From contig NZ_JACVPA010000001.1 in NCBI RefSeq assembly GCF_018882155.1, forward strand, positions 558,001 to 622,000: a DNA stretch of 64,000 nucleotides, read 5' to 3'. The notes below the pieces were generated by a model. The model saw only the letters and a list, made by a program, of their open reading frames with translations, had not been told where the DNA came from and searched no databases. This DNA comes from Polynucleobacter nymphae. GTDB taxonomy: Bacteria; Pseudomonadota; Gammaproteobacteria; Burkholderiales; Burkholderiaceae. A program made the translations under genes and the position numbers. This document shows, piece by piece, positions 1-8,346 of the stretch. How positions within the stretch are numbered: position 1 is the first letter of the stretch; the number at the start of each line of letters is the position of its first letter.

Positions 1-540
1 GTATTGGTCTTCACCCGCACCAAGCATGGTGCCAATAAGCTTGTCACCCAATTAGAAAAAGATGGCATTACTAGTATGGCCATCCATGGTAATAAGAGTC
101 AAACAGCTAGAACAAAGGCTTTGGCAGATTTCAAGGCAGGTAAGCTGACTGCACTAGTAGCAACCGATATTGCTGCTCGCGGTATCGATATTGACCAACT
201 ACCCCATGTAGTGAACTACGACTTACCAAACGTATCTGAAGATTATGTACATCGGATTGGACGCACTGGTCGTGCAGGCTCCAATGGTGTTGCTGTCTCT
301 CTGGTTTGCGTTGATGAGCATCAGATGCTCAGGGATATTGAAAAAGTCATTAAACAAAAAATACCTCAAGAAGTCATTGCGGGATTTGAGCCAGACCCTC
401 ATGCTGTGGCACAACCGATTCAGCTACGCAGCCAACAACATCAGCAATCGAGAAAGCCTAAGGCTGCAGGCAATAGTGGTGGAGCTGGTCGCGCTCCAGC
501 TAAGCGTAGTAGCCCTCCCAAGCGCAGCTTTAATCGCTAA
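1..540 (+). CDS. rhlE: DEAD-box RNA helicase, C-terminal part (RhlE-like), 5' truncated by window edge
   Basis: The reading frame is open from base 1, so the N-terminal RecA-like domain lies outside the window. What remains is the helicase C-terminal domain: the motif V region reads [11 protein letters not shown] and motif VI reads [10 protein letters not shown], both diagnostic of DEAD-box ATP-dependent RNA helicases. After about residue 135 the protein becomes a basic, low-complexity tail rich in Gln, Pro, Lys and Arg, as in RhlE-type enzymes, which unwind structured RNA during ribosome maturation and cold growth. selD follows after 26 bases on the same strand. The family is certain; the RhlE subgroup is inferred from the short basic tail. 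Confidence 0.9.
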   Translation, partial: VLVFTRTKHGANKLVTQLEKDGITSMAIHGNKSQTARTKALADFKAGKLTALVATDIAARGIDIDQLPHVVNYDLPNVSEDYVHRIGRTGRAGSNGVAVSLVCVDEHQMLRDIEKVIKQKIPQEVIAGFEPDPHAVAQPIQLRSQQHQQSRKPKAAGNSGGAGRAPAKRSSPPKRSFNR

Positions 541-566
541 AATTCCTTCAGATATAAAATATTTTC

Positions 567-1628
567 ATGACCCAAGATATACAAACCACTGAACCCCGCC
601 TGACCTCCCTATCACATGGTGGTGGCTGCGGTTGCAAGATTGCCCCAGGTGTTCTTTCTGAAATCCTCAAGAATGTTCCACAACTACCTTTTCCAAAAGA
701 ATTACTCATTGGCATTGAGACTTCTGATGATGCGGCTGTTTATCAAATCAATGAATCTCAAGCAATCGTGGCAACGACTGATTTTTTCATGCCCATCGTG
801 GATGATCCATTTGATTTTGGGAAGATCGCTGCAACTAATGCCATCAGTGATATCTATGCCATGGGCGGCACACCGATATTTGCACTGGCCTTAGTAGGTA
901 TGCCGATTAAGGTTCTATCTAATAAGACGATTGCCCGAATTCTAGAAGGCGGTGCTGAAGCCTGCCGAACTGCTGGCATTCCAATTGCAGGTGGCCACAC
1001 CATTGATTCAGTTGAGCCGATCTATGGATTGGTTGCTATTGGACTAGTAGATCCTAAGAGGGTCAAGAGTAATGCCAGCGCAAAGCCTGGCGATGTGTTG
1101 ATATTAGGTAAGCCACTTGGAGTAGGCATTCTGTCGGCAGCTCTGAAAAAGGATTTGCTAGGGCCGGATGGATATCGGGAGATGATTTCCAATACTACTA
1201 AGCTCAATGCTGCAGGGCCAGACTTAGCAAAGCTAGCAGGTGTCCATGCCTTAACGGATGTCACTGGATTTGGATTGGCTGGCCATACCCTTGAATTGGC
1301 GAGAGGTTCTCACTGCACTGCCCATATTGATTGGAGCCAGGTTCCACTACTCTCTAATGTGCAGACATTAGCGGATAACGGAGTAATCACTGGCGCTTCT
1401 GATCGTAATTGGGAAAGTTATGGCTCTGATGTCAGCATTCCTGCCAACTTCACTCCAGCACAACTGGCTTTATTGACTGATCCACAAACGAGCGGTGGCT
1501 TACTGGTTTCTTGTGCTCCGGAATCTGTACAAGAAGTCCTAGACATCTTTAATCAACATCAATTCTTAGGTGCACGCGTCATCGGCCAAATGGGTAAACG
1601 ACAAGAAAAACCTTTAGTGGTTTCTTGA
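567..1628 (+). CDS. selD: Selenide, water dikinase SelD
   Basis: SelD makes selenophosphate from selenide and ATP, the selenium donor for selenocysteine-tRNA and for 2-selenouridine in tRNA. The 353-residue length fits the family (about 345-350). The N-terminal active-site segment SHGGGCGCK places Cys21, Cys23 and Lys24 where E. coli SelD has Cys17, Cys19 and Lys20, so this is the cysteine form, not the selenocysteine form. Downstream are the metal and ATP-binding DDAAVY and TTDFFMPIVDDPFDFG stretches and the C-terminal LTDPQTSGGLL motif. The gene's 3' end overlaps the convergent cupin gene by 15 bases. No other selenium gene is in the window. Confidence 0.96.
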   Translation: MTQDIQTTEPRLTSLSHGGGCGCKIAPGVLSEILKNVPQLPFPKELLIGIETSDDAAVYQINESQAIVATTDFFMPIVDDPFDFGKIAATNAISDIYAMGGTPIFALALVGMPIKVLSNKTIARILEGGAEACRTAGIPIAGGHTIDSVEPIYGLVAIGLVDPKRVKSNASAKPGDVLILGKPLGVGILSAALKKDLLGPDGYREMISNTTKLNAAGPDLAKLAGVHALTDVTGFGLAGHTLELARGSHCTAHIDWSQVPLLSNVQTLADNGVITGASDRNWESYGSDVSIPANFTPAQLALLTDPQTSGGLLVSCAPESVQEVLDIFNQHQFLGARVIGQMGKRQEKPLVVS

Positions 1629-1883
1629 AGCTAAATAGATCACTCCATTAGGGCCATAAGTCTCTGAGTGGAGCTCTTCAAACCCAAGCTGAAAAACATC
1701 TCCAACGGAGTATGTCCTTCGATTTCCCTGAATTAAGATATCGATACTTCCATCGATCACTAAAGCTTTCACTGCAAATGAATGGGTGTGATCATTTAAA
1801 AAACCATTTGGGGCTTGCCTTACTTCAATGGGTTCAGGATAGCCCTCTTGCTGCAACATCTGCATAAACTGGCTTGCATTCAT
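1614..1883 (-). CDS. Small single-domain cupin-like protein
   Basis: An 89-residue protein that ends inside the convergent selD. The central part (FAVKALVIDGSIDILIQGN, then YSVGDVFQLG and ELHSETYGPNGV) has the alternating beta-strand and Gly-rich turn pattern of a cupin barrel, with His residues at HTHS and ELHSE that could serve as metal ligands. Small cupins of this type bind small molecules or metals, and no substrate can be read from the sequence. The ATG at 1883 has no strong ribosome-binding site. The family call is moderately secure and the function unknown. Confidence 0.65.
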   Translation of the reverse strand: MNASQFMQMLQQEGYPEPIEVRQAPNGFLNDHTHSFAVKALVIDGSIDILIQGNRRTYSVGDVFQLGFEELHSETYGPNGVIYLASRNH

Positions 1884-1956
1884 AACAGGCTAGCAATAGA
1901 TCAATAAAAAAGCCTAGCTGATGAAGGCTAGGCTTAGAGGCGAATGTGCTTGAGAA

Positions 1957-2145
1957 TTACTTCTTAGCTTCCATCGCCTCTTTTGTAGCGGTAATTTCTT
2001 TGCGGCGCTCTTTGCATGCGCCAGCAATTTCTTGCAAGGCCTTACGAGCACGTGCTGCAGAAGCCTTAATACCTTTTTCAATGAATTTTTCGTTTTCAGC
2101 TTTATATGTTTCAAAAGCAGCTAACAATGTATCGTGTTGTGACAT
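1957..2145 (-). CDS. Small charged helical protein, unknown function
   Basis: A 62-residue protein rich in Ala, Lys and Glu, predicted to be almost entirely helical (for example AAFETYKAENEKFIEKGIKA and ARARKALQEIAGACKERR). I place the start at the ATG at 2145, not the longer frame start at 2175, because GGGAG lies six bases upstream of it. The charge pattern resembles small nucleoid-associated or coiled-coil proteins, but there is no recognised motif. No operon partner is evident. Codon use looks like the neighbours, so it is probably a real gene. Confidence 0.6.
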   Translation of the reverse strand: MSQHDTLLAAFETYKAENEKFIEKGIKASAARARKALQEIAGACKERRKEITATKEAMEAKK

Positions 2146-2304
2146 CTCGTCTCCCGTTATCAAATAAGTATTCATAGCAACAACGGAGTCAGTATATCCC
2201 CATAAAAACAGTGAGAAATAGCCTTTTTTATCAGGGATAACGCCTAGAAACTACATTTAAGCCAAAATGTTTTAATAGCAGAAAACCCGATGGAGATACC
2301 CAAA

Positions 2305-3279
2305 ATGCTCAGAAATATCCTGTTTTTATTGATTGCCAGCACCCTCTCCCTCTCGGTGGGCGCCCAGACCAGCGCCTGGCCGTCCCCTAATAAGCCCATA
2401 ACCTTTATTAACCCCTTCCCCCCTGGCGGGGCTGTGGATGCTTTTGGGCGTCCTCTGGCTAAGCAGCTTTCTACCCAATTAAATGACTCTATCGTGGTCG
2501 ATAATCGCGGCGGTGCAGGTGGGACCCTTGGCGCTGCAGTTGCAGCAAAAATGGCGCCCGATGGTTACACCTGGCTTCTTGGTGCAGTGCATCACTCTAT
2601 TGCCCCAAGTATGTATGTCAATCTACCCTACGACATCACCAAAGACTTTGAACCCATTGCCATTATTGGTAGTGTTCCCCACGTCATCGTGGTGAACCCA
2701 GCAAAGTTTCCTAAAAATGATTTGAAGTCCATCATGGAAGAGATTCGCAAGAACCCAGGAAAATATAACTACGCATCAACTGGTAATGGCACATCACAGC
2801 ATTTAGCGGGTGAGCTCTTTAAGATGCAAAACAAATTATTTATTACTCATATTCCTTATCGCGGTACAGGTCCTGCATTGCAAGACTTAGTTGCAGGTCA
2901 AGTCGATATGATGTTCGATACCTTAGCAGGTGCAGCACCTTTCATTAAGAGTGGCCAACTCATCGCAGTTGCTGTCGCCAGTAATAAACGTAGCGAGGCC
3001 TTTCCGAATGTACCAACTGCTCAAGAGCTAGGTATCAGCAACTTCGTAGTGTCTAGCTGGTACGCTATGTGGGCCATTAAAGGCACCCCTAAAGATATCG
3101 TTGAAAAAATGAGTAATGAAGTTCAAATTGCTCTAGCTTCCCCTGAGATCAAAGAGCGTTGGGCAGGCCTAGGTGCAAGCGTTCCTAAAATGACTCGCCC
3201 CGAACTGGCAAATTACATCAGCCAGGAAATTGTGCGCTGGAGTGAAGTAGTTAAAAAATCTGGTGCCAAGTTAGACTAA
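2305..3279 (+). CDS. Bug-family periplasmic substrate-binding protein (tripartite tricarboxylate transporter type)
   Basis: A periplasmic solute receptor of the Bug/TctC family, which captures carboxylates for TctAB-type permeases. A signal peptide (MLRNILFLLIASTLSLSVGA) is followed by the family pattern KPITFINPFPPGGAVDAFGR, the NRGGAGGTLGA loop and HIPYRGTGPALQDLVAGQVD. I prefer the ATG at 2305 over that at 2290 because GGAG sits nine bases before it, giving 324 residues, the usual size. The four-rhodanese gene follows after 12 bases, so the two are probably co-transcribed. No TctA or TctB is nearby, as is usual for Bug genes in Burkholderiales. Confidence 0.92.
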   Translation: MLRNILFLLIASTLSLSVGAQTSAWPSPNKPITFINPFPPGGAVDAFGRPLAKQLSTQLNDSIVVDNRGGAGGTLGAAVAAKMAPDGYTWLLGAVHHSIAPSMYVNLPYDITKDFEPIAIIGSVPHVIVVNPAKFPKNDLKSIMEEIRKNPGKYNYASTGNGTSQHLAGELFKMQNKLFITHIPYRGTGPALQDLVAGQVDMMFDTLAGAAPFIKSGQLIAVAVASNKRSEAFPNVPTAQELGISNFVVSSWYAMWAIKGTPKDIVEKMSNEVQIALASPEIKERWAGLGASVPKMTRPELANYISQEIVRWSEVVKKSGAKLD

Positions 3280-3291
3280 ACAAGAAAGTAT

Positions 3292-4878
3292 ATGAGTATT
3301 TCAACTAAAAATTATGCGTTTGTTCGCAATCAACTTCTGAATAAAGAAGAGATTGCCTTTTTGGATGTACGGGAAGAAGATCCGCATGCGCAAGAGCATC
3401 CTTTATTTGCGGCGAATGTGCCGCTCTCTCGCATTGAGATAGATGCCTATAGCAAACTCCCCAGAAAAAATGTTCCGATCGTGACACTGGATGATGGCGA
3501 GGGTGATGCTGAACTAGCAGCACAGCGATTCATCAGTCTTGGCTATACCGATGTCTCTGTATTTGAAGGTGGGATCCAAGCTTGGAAAGCAGCTGGCGGT
3601 GAGTTATTTCGTGATGTCAATGTTCCTAGCAAGTCTTTTGGCGAGCTCGTTGAATCTCAGCGTCACACCCCTTCTCTATCGGCCCAAGAGGTGAAGAAGC
3701 TGCTCGATGATAAAGAAGATGTAGTGGTGCTTGATGTGCGCCGCTTTGATGAATACAACACCATGAGCATCCCAAGTGGTATTAGTGTTCCAGGTGCTGA
3801 ACTGGTATTGCGCGTCTCTGAATTGGCGCCCAATCCAAAAACCAAAGTGATTGTGAATTGCGCGGGCAGAACGCGGAGCATCATTGGCACACAATCTTTG
3901 ATCAATGCCGGCATTCCGAATGAAGTCAATGCATTACGTAATGGCACTATTGGCTGGACTCTTGCTGGGCAAGAACTAGACAAAGGTCAGAGTCGTAAAT
4001 TTAAAGCAGTGAGCGAAAACACGGCAAGCGAAGCTTCGGCTCGCGCTCGCAGTGTTGCCGATAGAGCGCATGTTAAACGCACTACTCTTGGTGAAATTGC
4101 GAAATGGAAATCTCAAGCAGAGCGAACTACCTATTTCTTTGATACCCGCACACCTGAAGAATATGAGGCTGGCCATCTTCCAGGCTTTCGTTCTGTACCA
4201 GGCGGCCAGCTGGTTCAAGAAACAGAGATGGTCGCACCTGTGCGTGGCGCCCGCATCGTCTTAGCCGATCCCAGTAGCAGCGTGAGAGCCAATATGCCGG
4301 CCTCCTGGTTAGCGCAGATGGCCTGGGATGTATATGTAGTTGATGGCCTGAAGACATCTGACCTCAGTGAAATAGGTGTTTGGAAAGCTCCCTTACCAAC
4401 TCTTCCTCAAGTTCAATTCGTGGATGCTGCTACGGTCTCGCATTGGCTCAAGGCGGATAGCAATACACTTATGGTAGATTTTAGTACTCACGCCAATTAT
4501 GTGAAGGGCCACATCCCTGGAAGTTGGTATGCCTTGCGCTCGCAATTAGCTGATGCAATCAAAAAAATTCCTCAAGTAGATCGCTATGTGCTCACTAGCA
4601 CCCCACCCCAATTAAGCATGTTTGTTGCGCAAGAGTTTCAAGCTCTTACTCAGTCTGAAGTATTGGTCTTGGACGGTGGCAATGGAGCCTGGGCTACTGC
4701 AGGTCTTGAACTGGAAAAGGGGCCTAGTCGTTTAGCCTCCCCGCCATTGGACCGCTATAAACGTCCTTACGAGGGTACTAGCGTAGATCCCGCTGCAATG
4801 CAGGCCTACCTAGACTGGGAGTTTGGTTTAGTAGCACAACTGGGCAAGGATGGAACCCATCACTTCTGGGTTCTCTAG
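3292..4878 (+). CDS. Four-domain rhodanese-like protein with a single catalytic cysteine
   Basis: A 528-residue protein made of four rhodanese folds in tandem, at roughly residues 15-105, 125-225, 260-350 and 370-465, each with a recognisable LDVR or DTRT start and a GG.xAW-like end. Only the second has a cysteine in the active-site loop (VNCAGRTRS, Cys190). In the others the loop reads TLDDGEG, LADPSSS and TSTPPQL. Rhodaneses move sulfane sulfur from thiosulfate or persulfides to acceptors; the inactive copies may bind partners or dimerise. There is no signal peptide, so it is probably cytoplasmic. It lies 12 bases after a Bug receptor gene. Substrate is unknown. Confidence 0.88.
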   Translation: MSISTKNYAFVRNQLLNKEEIAFLDVREEDPHAQEHPLFAANVPLSRIEIDAYSKLPRKNVPIVTLDDGEGDAELAAQRFISLGYTDVSVFEGGIQAWKAAGGELFRDVNVPSKSFGELVESQRHTPSLSAQEVKKLLDDKEDVVVLDVRRFDEYNTMSIPSGISVPGAELVLRVSELAPNPKTKVIVNCAGRTRSIIGTQSLINAGIPNEVNALRNGTIGWTLAGQELDKGQSRKFKAVSENTASEASARARSVADRAHVKRTTLGEIAKWKSQAERTTYFFDTRTPEEYEAGHLPGFRSVPGGQLVQETEMVAPVRGARIVLADPSSSVRANMPASWLAQMAWDVYVVDGLKTSDLSEIGVWKAPLPTLPQVQFVDAATVSHWLKADSNTLMVDFSTHANYVKGHIPGSWYALRSQLADAIKKIPQVDRYVLTSTPPQLSMFVAQEFQALTQSEVLVLDGGNGAWATAGLELEKGPSRLASPPLDRYKRPYEGTSVDPAAMQAYLDWEFGLVAQLGKDGTHHFWVL

Positions 4879-4903
4879 TCCTTATTCTGCATTGCAAGAG
4901 TGC

Positions 4904-5953
4904 TTAAGCGATTTTGTTACGAATGATGCCAACGCCAGTGATTTCAGTTTCCATCATATCGCCTGGCCTTAAGAACTCAGGCGGCTTTCTGCTAAAGCCC
5001 ACCCCTGAAGGTGTTCCTGTAGCAATGATGTCGCCTGGCAATAAAGTCAAACTACGTGACAACTCAGAAATAATGACCGGAATCTTGAAGTACATTTGCT
5101 TGTAACTTGCATTTTGTTTTTGCACGCCATTCACTTTGCAAATAATCCTAGTGTCATCCAGATTCACGCCACCTGCAGTGACAATCCATGGCCCCATGGG
5201 CCCATGTCCATCTAGACTCTTGCCTTTGAACCATTGACCTGAGTGACGCTTTTGCTGAACATCACGTGCCGTCGTGTCGTTATATGCCGAATAACCAAAG
5301 ACATAGTCCATCGCATTCTCTTCGGAAATATTTTTACCCTTTTTACCAATCACAAGAGCTAACTCAGCCTCCCAATCAATCGCAGTGGAATAGCTAGCAT
5401 CATAAGGAATGGAATCAAAAGGCCCATTCATGGTTTGCGTACCTTTAGTAAAGAGTACTGGGACTTTTGGATATTCTTTAACGGATTTATCTTCGCGAGT
5501 TTGCATACCCTCTTCAAAGTGATCCAAATAGTTCCAGCCCACACAATAGATATTGCTCTGTGGCTTGGGAATTGGTGATAGCAAGACCACATTGTTCACG
5601 CTCACCAAATTTGATCCGCGATTCTTAAAAATAGTGGCAAGCTCTACTAGAGCCCGATTACCAGAAGCGGCTAAAGAAATCATCGAAGTTGGATCAAAGG
5701 AAAGCTCAATCTTCTGGCGCTTAGCTTCTGCCGGAATATCCACCATGAGCCCATCATTAGTTACGAGGCCCAATCTGGATGTTGCGCCCATCTGTGGTAA
5801 ATAATTAGCAATGCGAAGACCCGCTTTGCCAGTCATTGGCTGAACCGAAATAGTCTGCTGGTCGCCAGGAGCAGCCATGGCGCTTGAAATAAACATCCCG
5901 CTGACTGCTGCGCTTGCTCCTAACTTAAGGGCGTCTCTCCGATTTGTGTCCAC
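4904..5953 (-). CDS. Fumarylacetoacetate hydrolase (FAH) family protein with a Tat-type signal sequence
   Basis: The FAH fold, which hydrolyses or decarboxylates beta-keto acids using a divalent metal, occupies the C-terminal two thirds: IYCVGWNYLDHFEE, DWEAELALVIGKKGKNI (metal-binding Glu residues), KSLDGHGPMGPWIVTAGG and IATGTPSGVGFSRKPPEFLRPGD. A start at GTG 5953 has AGGAG five bases upstream, whereas the ATG at 5998 has none, so the protein is about 349 residues. It then begins MDTNRRDALKLGASAAVSG, a twin-arginine export signal followed by a hydrophobic stretch and AMAA. Most FAH enzymes are cytoplasmic, so export is unusual. Substrate cannot be told from sequence. Confidence 0.88.
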   Translation of the reverse strand: MDTNRRDALKLGASAAVSGMFISSAMAAPGDQQTISVQPMTGKAGLRIANYLPQMGATSRLGLVTNDGLMVDIPAEAKRQKIELSFDPTSMISLAASGNRALVELATIFKNRGSNLVSVNNVVLLSPIPKPQSNIYCVGWNYLDHFEEGMQTREDKSVKEYPKVPVLFTKGTQTMNGPFDSIPYDASYSTAIDWEAELALVIGKKGKNISEENAMDYVFGYSAYNDTTARDVQQKRHSGQWFKGKSLDGHGPMGPWIVTAGGVNLDDTRIICKVNGVQKQNASYKQMYFKIPVIISELSRSLTLLPGDIIATGTPSGVGFSRKPPEFLRPGDMMETEITGVGIIRNKIA

Positions 5954-5958
5954 AAGGT

Positions 5959-5963
5959 CTCCT
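5959..5963 (-). promoter_or_regulatory. Ribosome-binding site deciding the GTG start of the FAH-family gene
   Basis: On the minus strand AGGAG is followed by five bases and then GTG (5953). This supports the shorter protein whose second residue group is DTNRRD, and puts the twin-arginine motif at the extreme N-terminus where a Tat signal belongs. Confidence 0.7.
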
Positions 5964-6064
5964 GTAATGAATTTTTCTGACTTAAATAGTAATCCCAAAT
6001 TAAAAGTCTAGTGTAATTTTGAGATGCTTGAGCAGACTATCCAAATATTGACTATGCTAAGCCC

Positions 6065-6370
6065 ATGTATCTACCCTTAATGCGACTAAGCATCCTGACT
6101 CTGAGCCTCCTTGGATTAATAGCCTGTGAGCGAGAAACTTACACTAGCTGGAACTGTAACTCGCCAGCAGAGATCAAGGTTTCCATGGTTCTCAGAAAAG
6201 CGCGCATGGAATTTAAGGAACTCAAGCTAGACTATTGCGGCAGTCTGGGCAATCAAAGCTACTTTGACCAAAAATGTCCTATGCTCATCCAAGAGTCTGC
6301 CTATACATTTACCCCATCCTCTGGTCTGCTCATTAGCAAAGACCAGGAGTATCAGTGCAGCGCGCTATAA
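6065..6370 (+). CDS. Small lipoprotein, unknown function
   Basis: A 101-residue protein with a signal peptide ending in the lipobox LIAC (cleavage before Cys at about residue 21), so it should be lipid-anchored in the envelope. The mature part contains four further cysteines (NCNSP, DYCGS, QKCPM, YQCSA), suggesting two disulfides in the periplasm. A second possible start lies five codons in. It is followed after four bases by the next small gene, so they probably share a transcript. I recognise no family. Confidence 0.65.
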   Translation: MYLPLMRLSILTLSLLGLIACERETYTSWNCNSPAEIKVSMVLRKARMEFKELKLDYCGSLGNQSYFDQKCPMLIQESAYTFTPSSGLLISKDQEYQCSAL

Positions 6371-6374
6371 GTAG

Positions 6375-6596
6375 ATGAACCCGCTCAGCCCCAAGAAACT
6401 TTTACTAAGCAAATGGACGGCAGTTCAACCAATTGCTAAACAGAAACATTTTTTAGTCAGCAAAGTGATTCTACCTGAGCCACCCAACGAAAAAATTGAG
6501 TTTGTAGAAATTGAAGCGGTATTAACGAAAAAGGTTTCACTGATTGCCTGGCGTGATTTGACCAATAGTGAGTTATGGGTACAGGGTTGGCAATAA
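6375..6596 (+). CDS. TIGR02450/DUF2389-like small tryptophan-containing protein
   Basis: A 73-residue protein that opens with KKLLLSKWTAVQP and continues KQKHFLVSKV, then ends DLTNSELWVQGWQ. This pattern matches the conserved small tryptophan-rich family known as TIGR02450, which has no assigned function. It follows the lipoprotein gene by four bases and is closed by a rho-independent terminator that starts at its stop codon. Confidence 0.75.
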   Translation: MNPLSPKKLLLSKWTAVQPIAKQKHFLVSKVILPEPPNEKIEFVEIEAVLTKKVSLIAWRDLTNSELWVQGWQ

Positions 6597-6626
6597 AAAA
6601 CCGCCTCAGATTCGAGACGGTTTTTT
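6595..6626. terminator. Bidirectional rho-independent terminator
   Basis: A-tract, then CCGCCTC, a short loop, GAGACGG and TTTTTT. The stem has one C-A mismatch. It lies between convergent genes, with A and T tracts on both sides, so it can serve the 6375 gene on plus and the phasin-like gene on minus. Confidence 0.8.
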
Positions 6627-6643
6627 AACTACCTCTGATGTAC

Positions 6644-7171
6644 TTACTCAGACTTCTTTTTTGATCCTGAAGATTTCTTGACCATCTCATCAATATTTTT
6701 TTCTGCAGCATCAGCAACTTCGTTCACAATGCGGCGGCCTTCTTTAAACATGTTCTGCCCAGTGGTAGACATTTCATGAACTACTTTTGATAACTTATCG
6801 GCATGTGAGGGCATTTTATTTTCAGCATCTTCCAGCCAAGTTACCAATGAAGCGCGCACCTTCTCAAGATGCTTCTCTGTTTCATCGGCAGCGCTGTCAC
6901 CAAGATCTTTGAGAACGGATTTCACTTTTTTCTGATAGGCAGCTGCACGTTTAGAAGCCTCTTTAGCAGCCTCTTCTTGTAAATCCTTTAACTTAGCAAA
7001 ATCATTTTTAGCGGCAGACTTTGCACTATCTAAGGCATTTTTCATACCCCACTCCATCTCAGCCATGTGATGTTCGCCGAGTTTCTTAGCAGCCTCTAAT
7101 AGCGTATGCGAATAATCAAACAATTCTTTCGCTTTTTCACGCTGCCATTTTTGTAATTCTTTTGCATCCAT
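6644..7171 (-). CDS. Phasin-like helical protein
   Basis: A 175-residue protein that is almost wholly helical and rich in Ala, Lys and Glu, with no signal peptide or membrane segment. The layout (amphipathic helices such as DYSHTLLEAAKKLGEHHMAEM, a long coiled-coil middle, and a Lys/Ser tail KKSSGSKKKSE) resembles phasins, which coat polyhydroxyalkanoate granules. AGGAG lies seven bases before the ATG. The presence of 3-hydroxybutyrate dehydrogenase elsewhere in the window fits polyhydroxybutyrate metabolism, but no PHA synthase is here. A different stress-related helical protein is possible. Confidence 0.6.
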   Translation of the reverse strand: MDAKELQKWQREKAKELFDYSHTLLEAAKKLGEHHMAEMEWGMKNALDSAKSAAKNDFAKLKDLQEEAAKEASKRAAAYQKKVKSVLKDLGDSAADETEKHLEKVRASLVTWLEDAENKMPSHADKLSKVVHEMSTTGQNMFKEGRRIVNEVADAAEKNIDEMVKKSSGSKKKSE

Positions 7172-7306
7172 TTTTAAGCTCCTATCAATAAAGGGTCCAT
7201 GAAAATCTTCAATTCCACTCTAAACCTAAATTGGCAAACTGCCAATTTCCCCTACTTTAAGACATTAATATGACAATCTCAGGGGGTTAAATGAGGGGTC
7301 AATGGG

Positions 7307-8281
7307 CTAATCGAGCTTTGCTCCAGCCTGATTTACTACCTTCGCCCAACGGGGCATTTCTATAGTCAGAAATTTTGTAAATTGATCCGCATTCAGGAAG
7401 GCTGGATCAGCTCCTTGTTCAATCATTCTTTTCTGAATATCAGGCGACTCTAGAGTCTCTTTAAAGGCTTGGCTTAATTTATTGGTCACATCAGGTGGTG
7501 TGCCTTTAGGGGCCAGAATTCCATAAAAGCCAACCACCTCAAGATTGGCCACCCCAGTTTCGATCACAGTAGGTGTATTTGGTAATGCAGAATTGCGCTT
7601 TGCGCTAGTGACTGCCAATGCCTTCACCTTGCCCTGCTTGGCATAGTTTGCAGCCTGGGGAACCGACTCCGCCATAAATTGGACATGACCTGCAATTAAA
7701 TCTGTGAATGCTGGTGCGCTTCCTTTGAATGGGATGTGAACCATAAAAATACCAGTCTCGCTTTTCAGCATCTCAGGAACCAAATGTGAGATACCTCCAT
7801 TACCGGCAGAACCGTAATTCAACTTACCTGGATTCGCTTTAGCATAGGCAACCAACTCTTTTAAAGAATTGACAGGCACGTCTTTATTCACAATCAATGC
7901 TAGAGGCTGTTGAGCAGTTCTTGCGATGGGTTGAAAATCTCTGAGGGTGTCGTAAGGGGCTTTGGTATAGATGGCGGGGTTAATCACCATCGTGCCAGTA
8001 TTTGCTAAAAGGAGGGTATATCCATCCGGTGGAGACTGCGCTACAAACTGAGCACCAACAGCCCCGCCAGCACCTGCTTTGTAATCTACGATCACTGTCT
8101 GCCCAAGAGCAGATTGCAGCTTATCAATCAAAAGACGTATATGCGCATCTAGAGGGCCTCCTGCAGGGAAGCCAATAATAATTTTGATTGATTTATCAGG
8201 GTAAGCGGCTTGCACATGGAAAGGTATTGCCAGCATGATGCTCAGCAGTAATGTCCTGACAATTTGTGTGGGCTTAAGCAT
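7307..8281 (-). CDS. Bug-family periplasmic substrate-binding protein
   Basis: A 324-residue receptor with an N-terminal signal peptide (LLLSIMLAIPFHVQA) and the Bug landmarks KSIKIIIGFPAGGPLDAHIR, VDYKAGAGGAVGA, YGSAGNGGISH and HIPFKGSAPAFTDLIAGHVQ. It would bind a carboxylic acid in the periplasm. It stands alone between the phasin-like gene and the divergent terC, with no permease genes. Compared with the receptors at 2305 and 26416 the ligand-loop residues differ, so different ligands are likely. Confidence 0.92.
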   Translation of the reverse strand: MLKPTQIVRTLLLSIMLAIPFHVQAAYPDKSIKIIIGFPAGGPLDAHIRLLIDKLQSALGQTVIVDYKAGAGGAVGAQFVAQSPPDGYTLLLANTGTMVINPAIYTKAPYDTLRDFQPIARTAQQPLALIVNKDVPVNSLKELVAYAKANPGKLNYGSAGNGGISHLVPEMLKSETGIFMVHIPFKGSAPAFTDLIAGHVQFMAESVPQAANYAKQGKVKALAVTSAKRNSALPNTPTVIETGVANLEVVGFYGILAPKGTPPDVTNKLSQAFKETLESPDIQKRMIEQGADPAFLNADQFTKFLTIEMPRWAKVVNQAGAKLD

Positions 8282-8346
8282 AGAAATCAGACATTGAATG
8301 TACTTAGATACACTTTACCTTAAGCCCACTTTAGAAATAGAAATTA

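Noticed and set aside
3663-3983. A 106-residue minus-strand frame inside the rhodanese gene
   Set aside because: Runs opposite a strongly supported coding region with four recognisable domains; it is a shadow frame.
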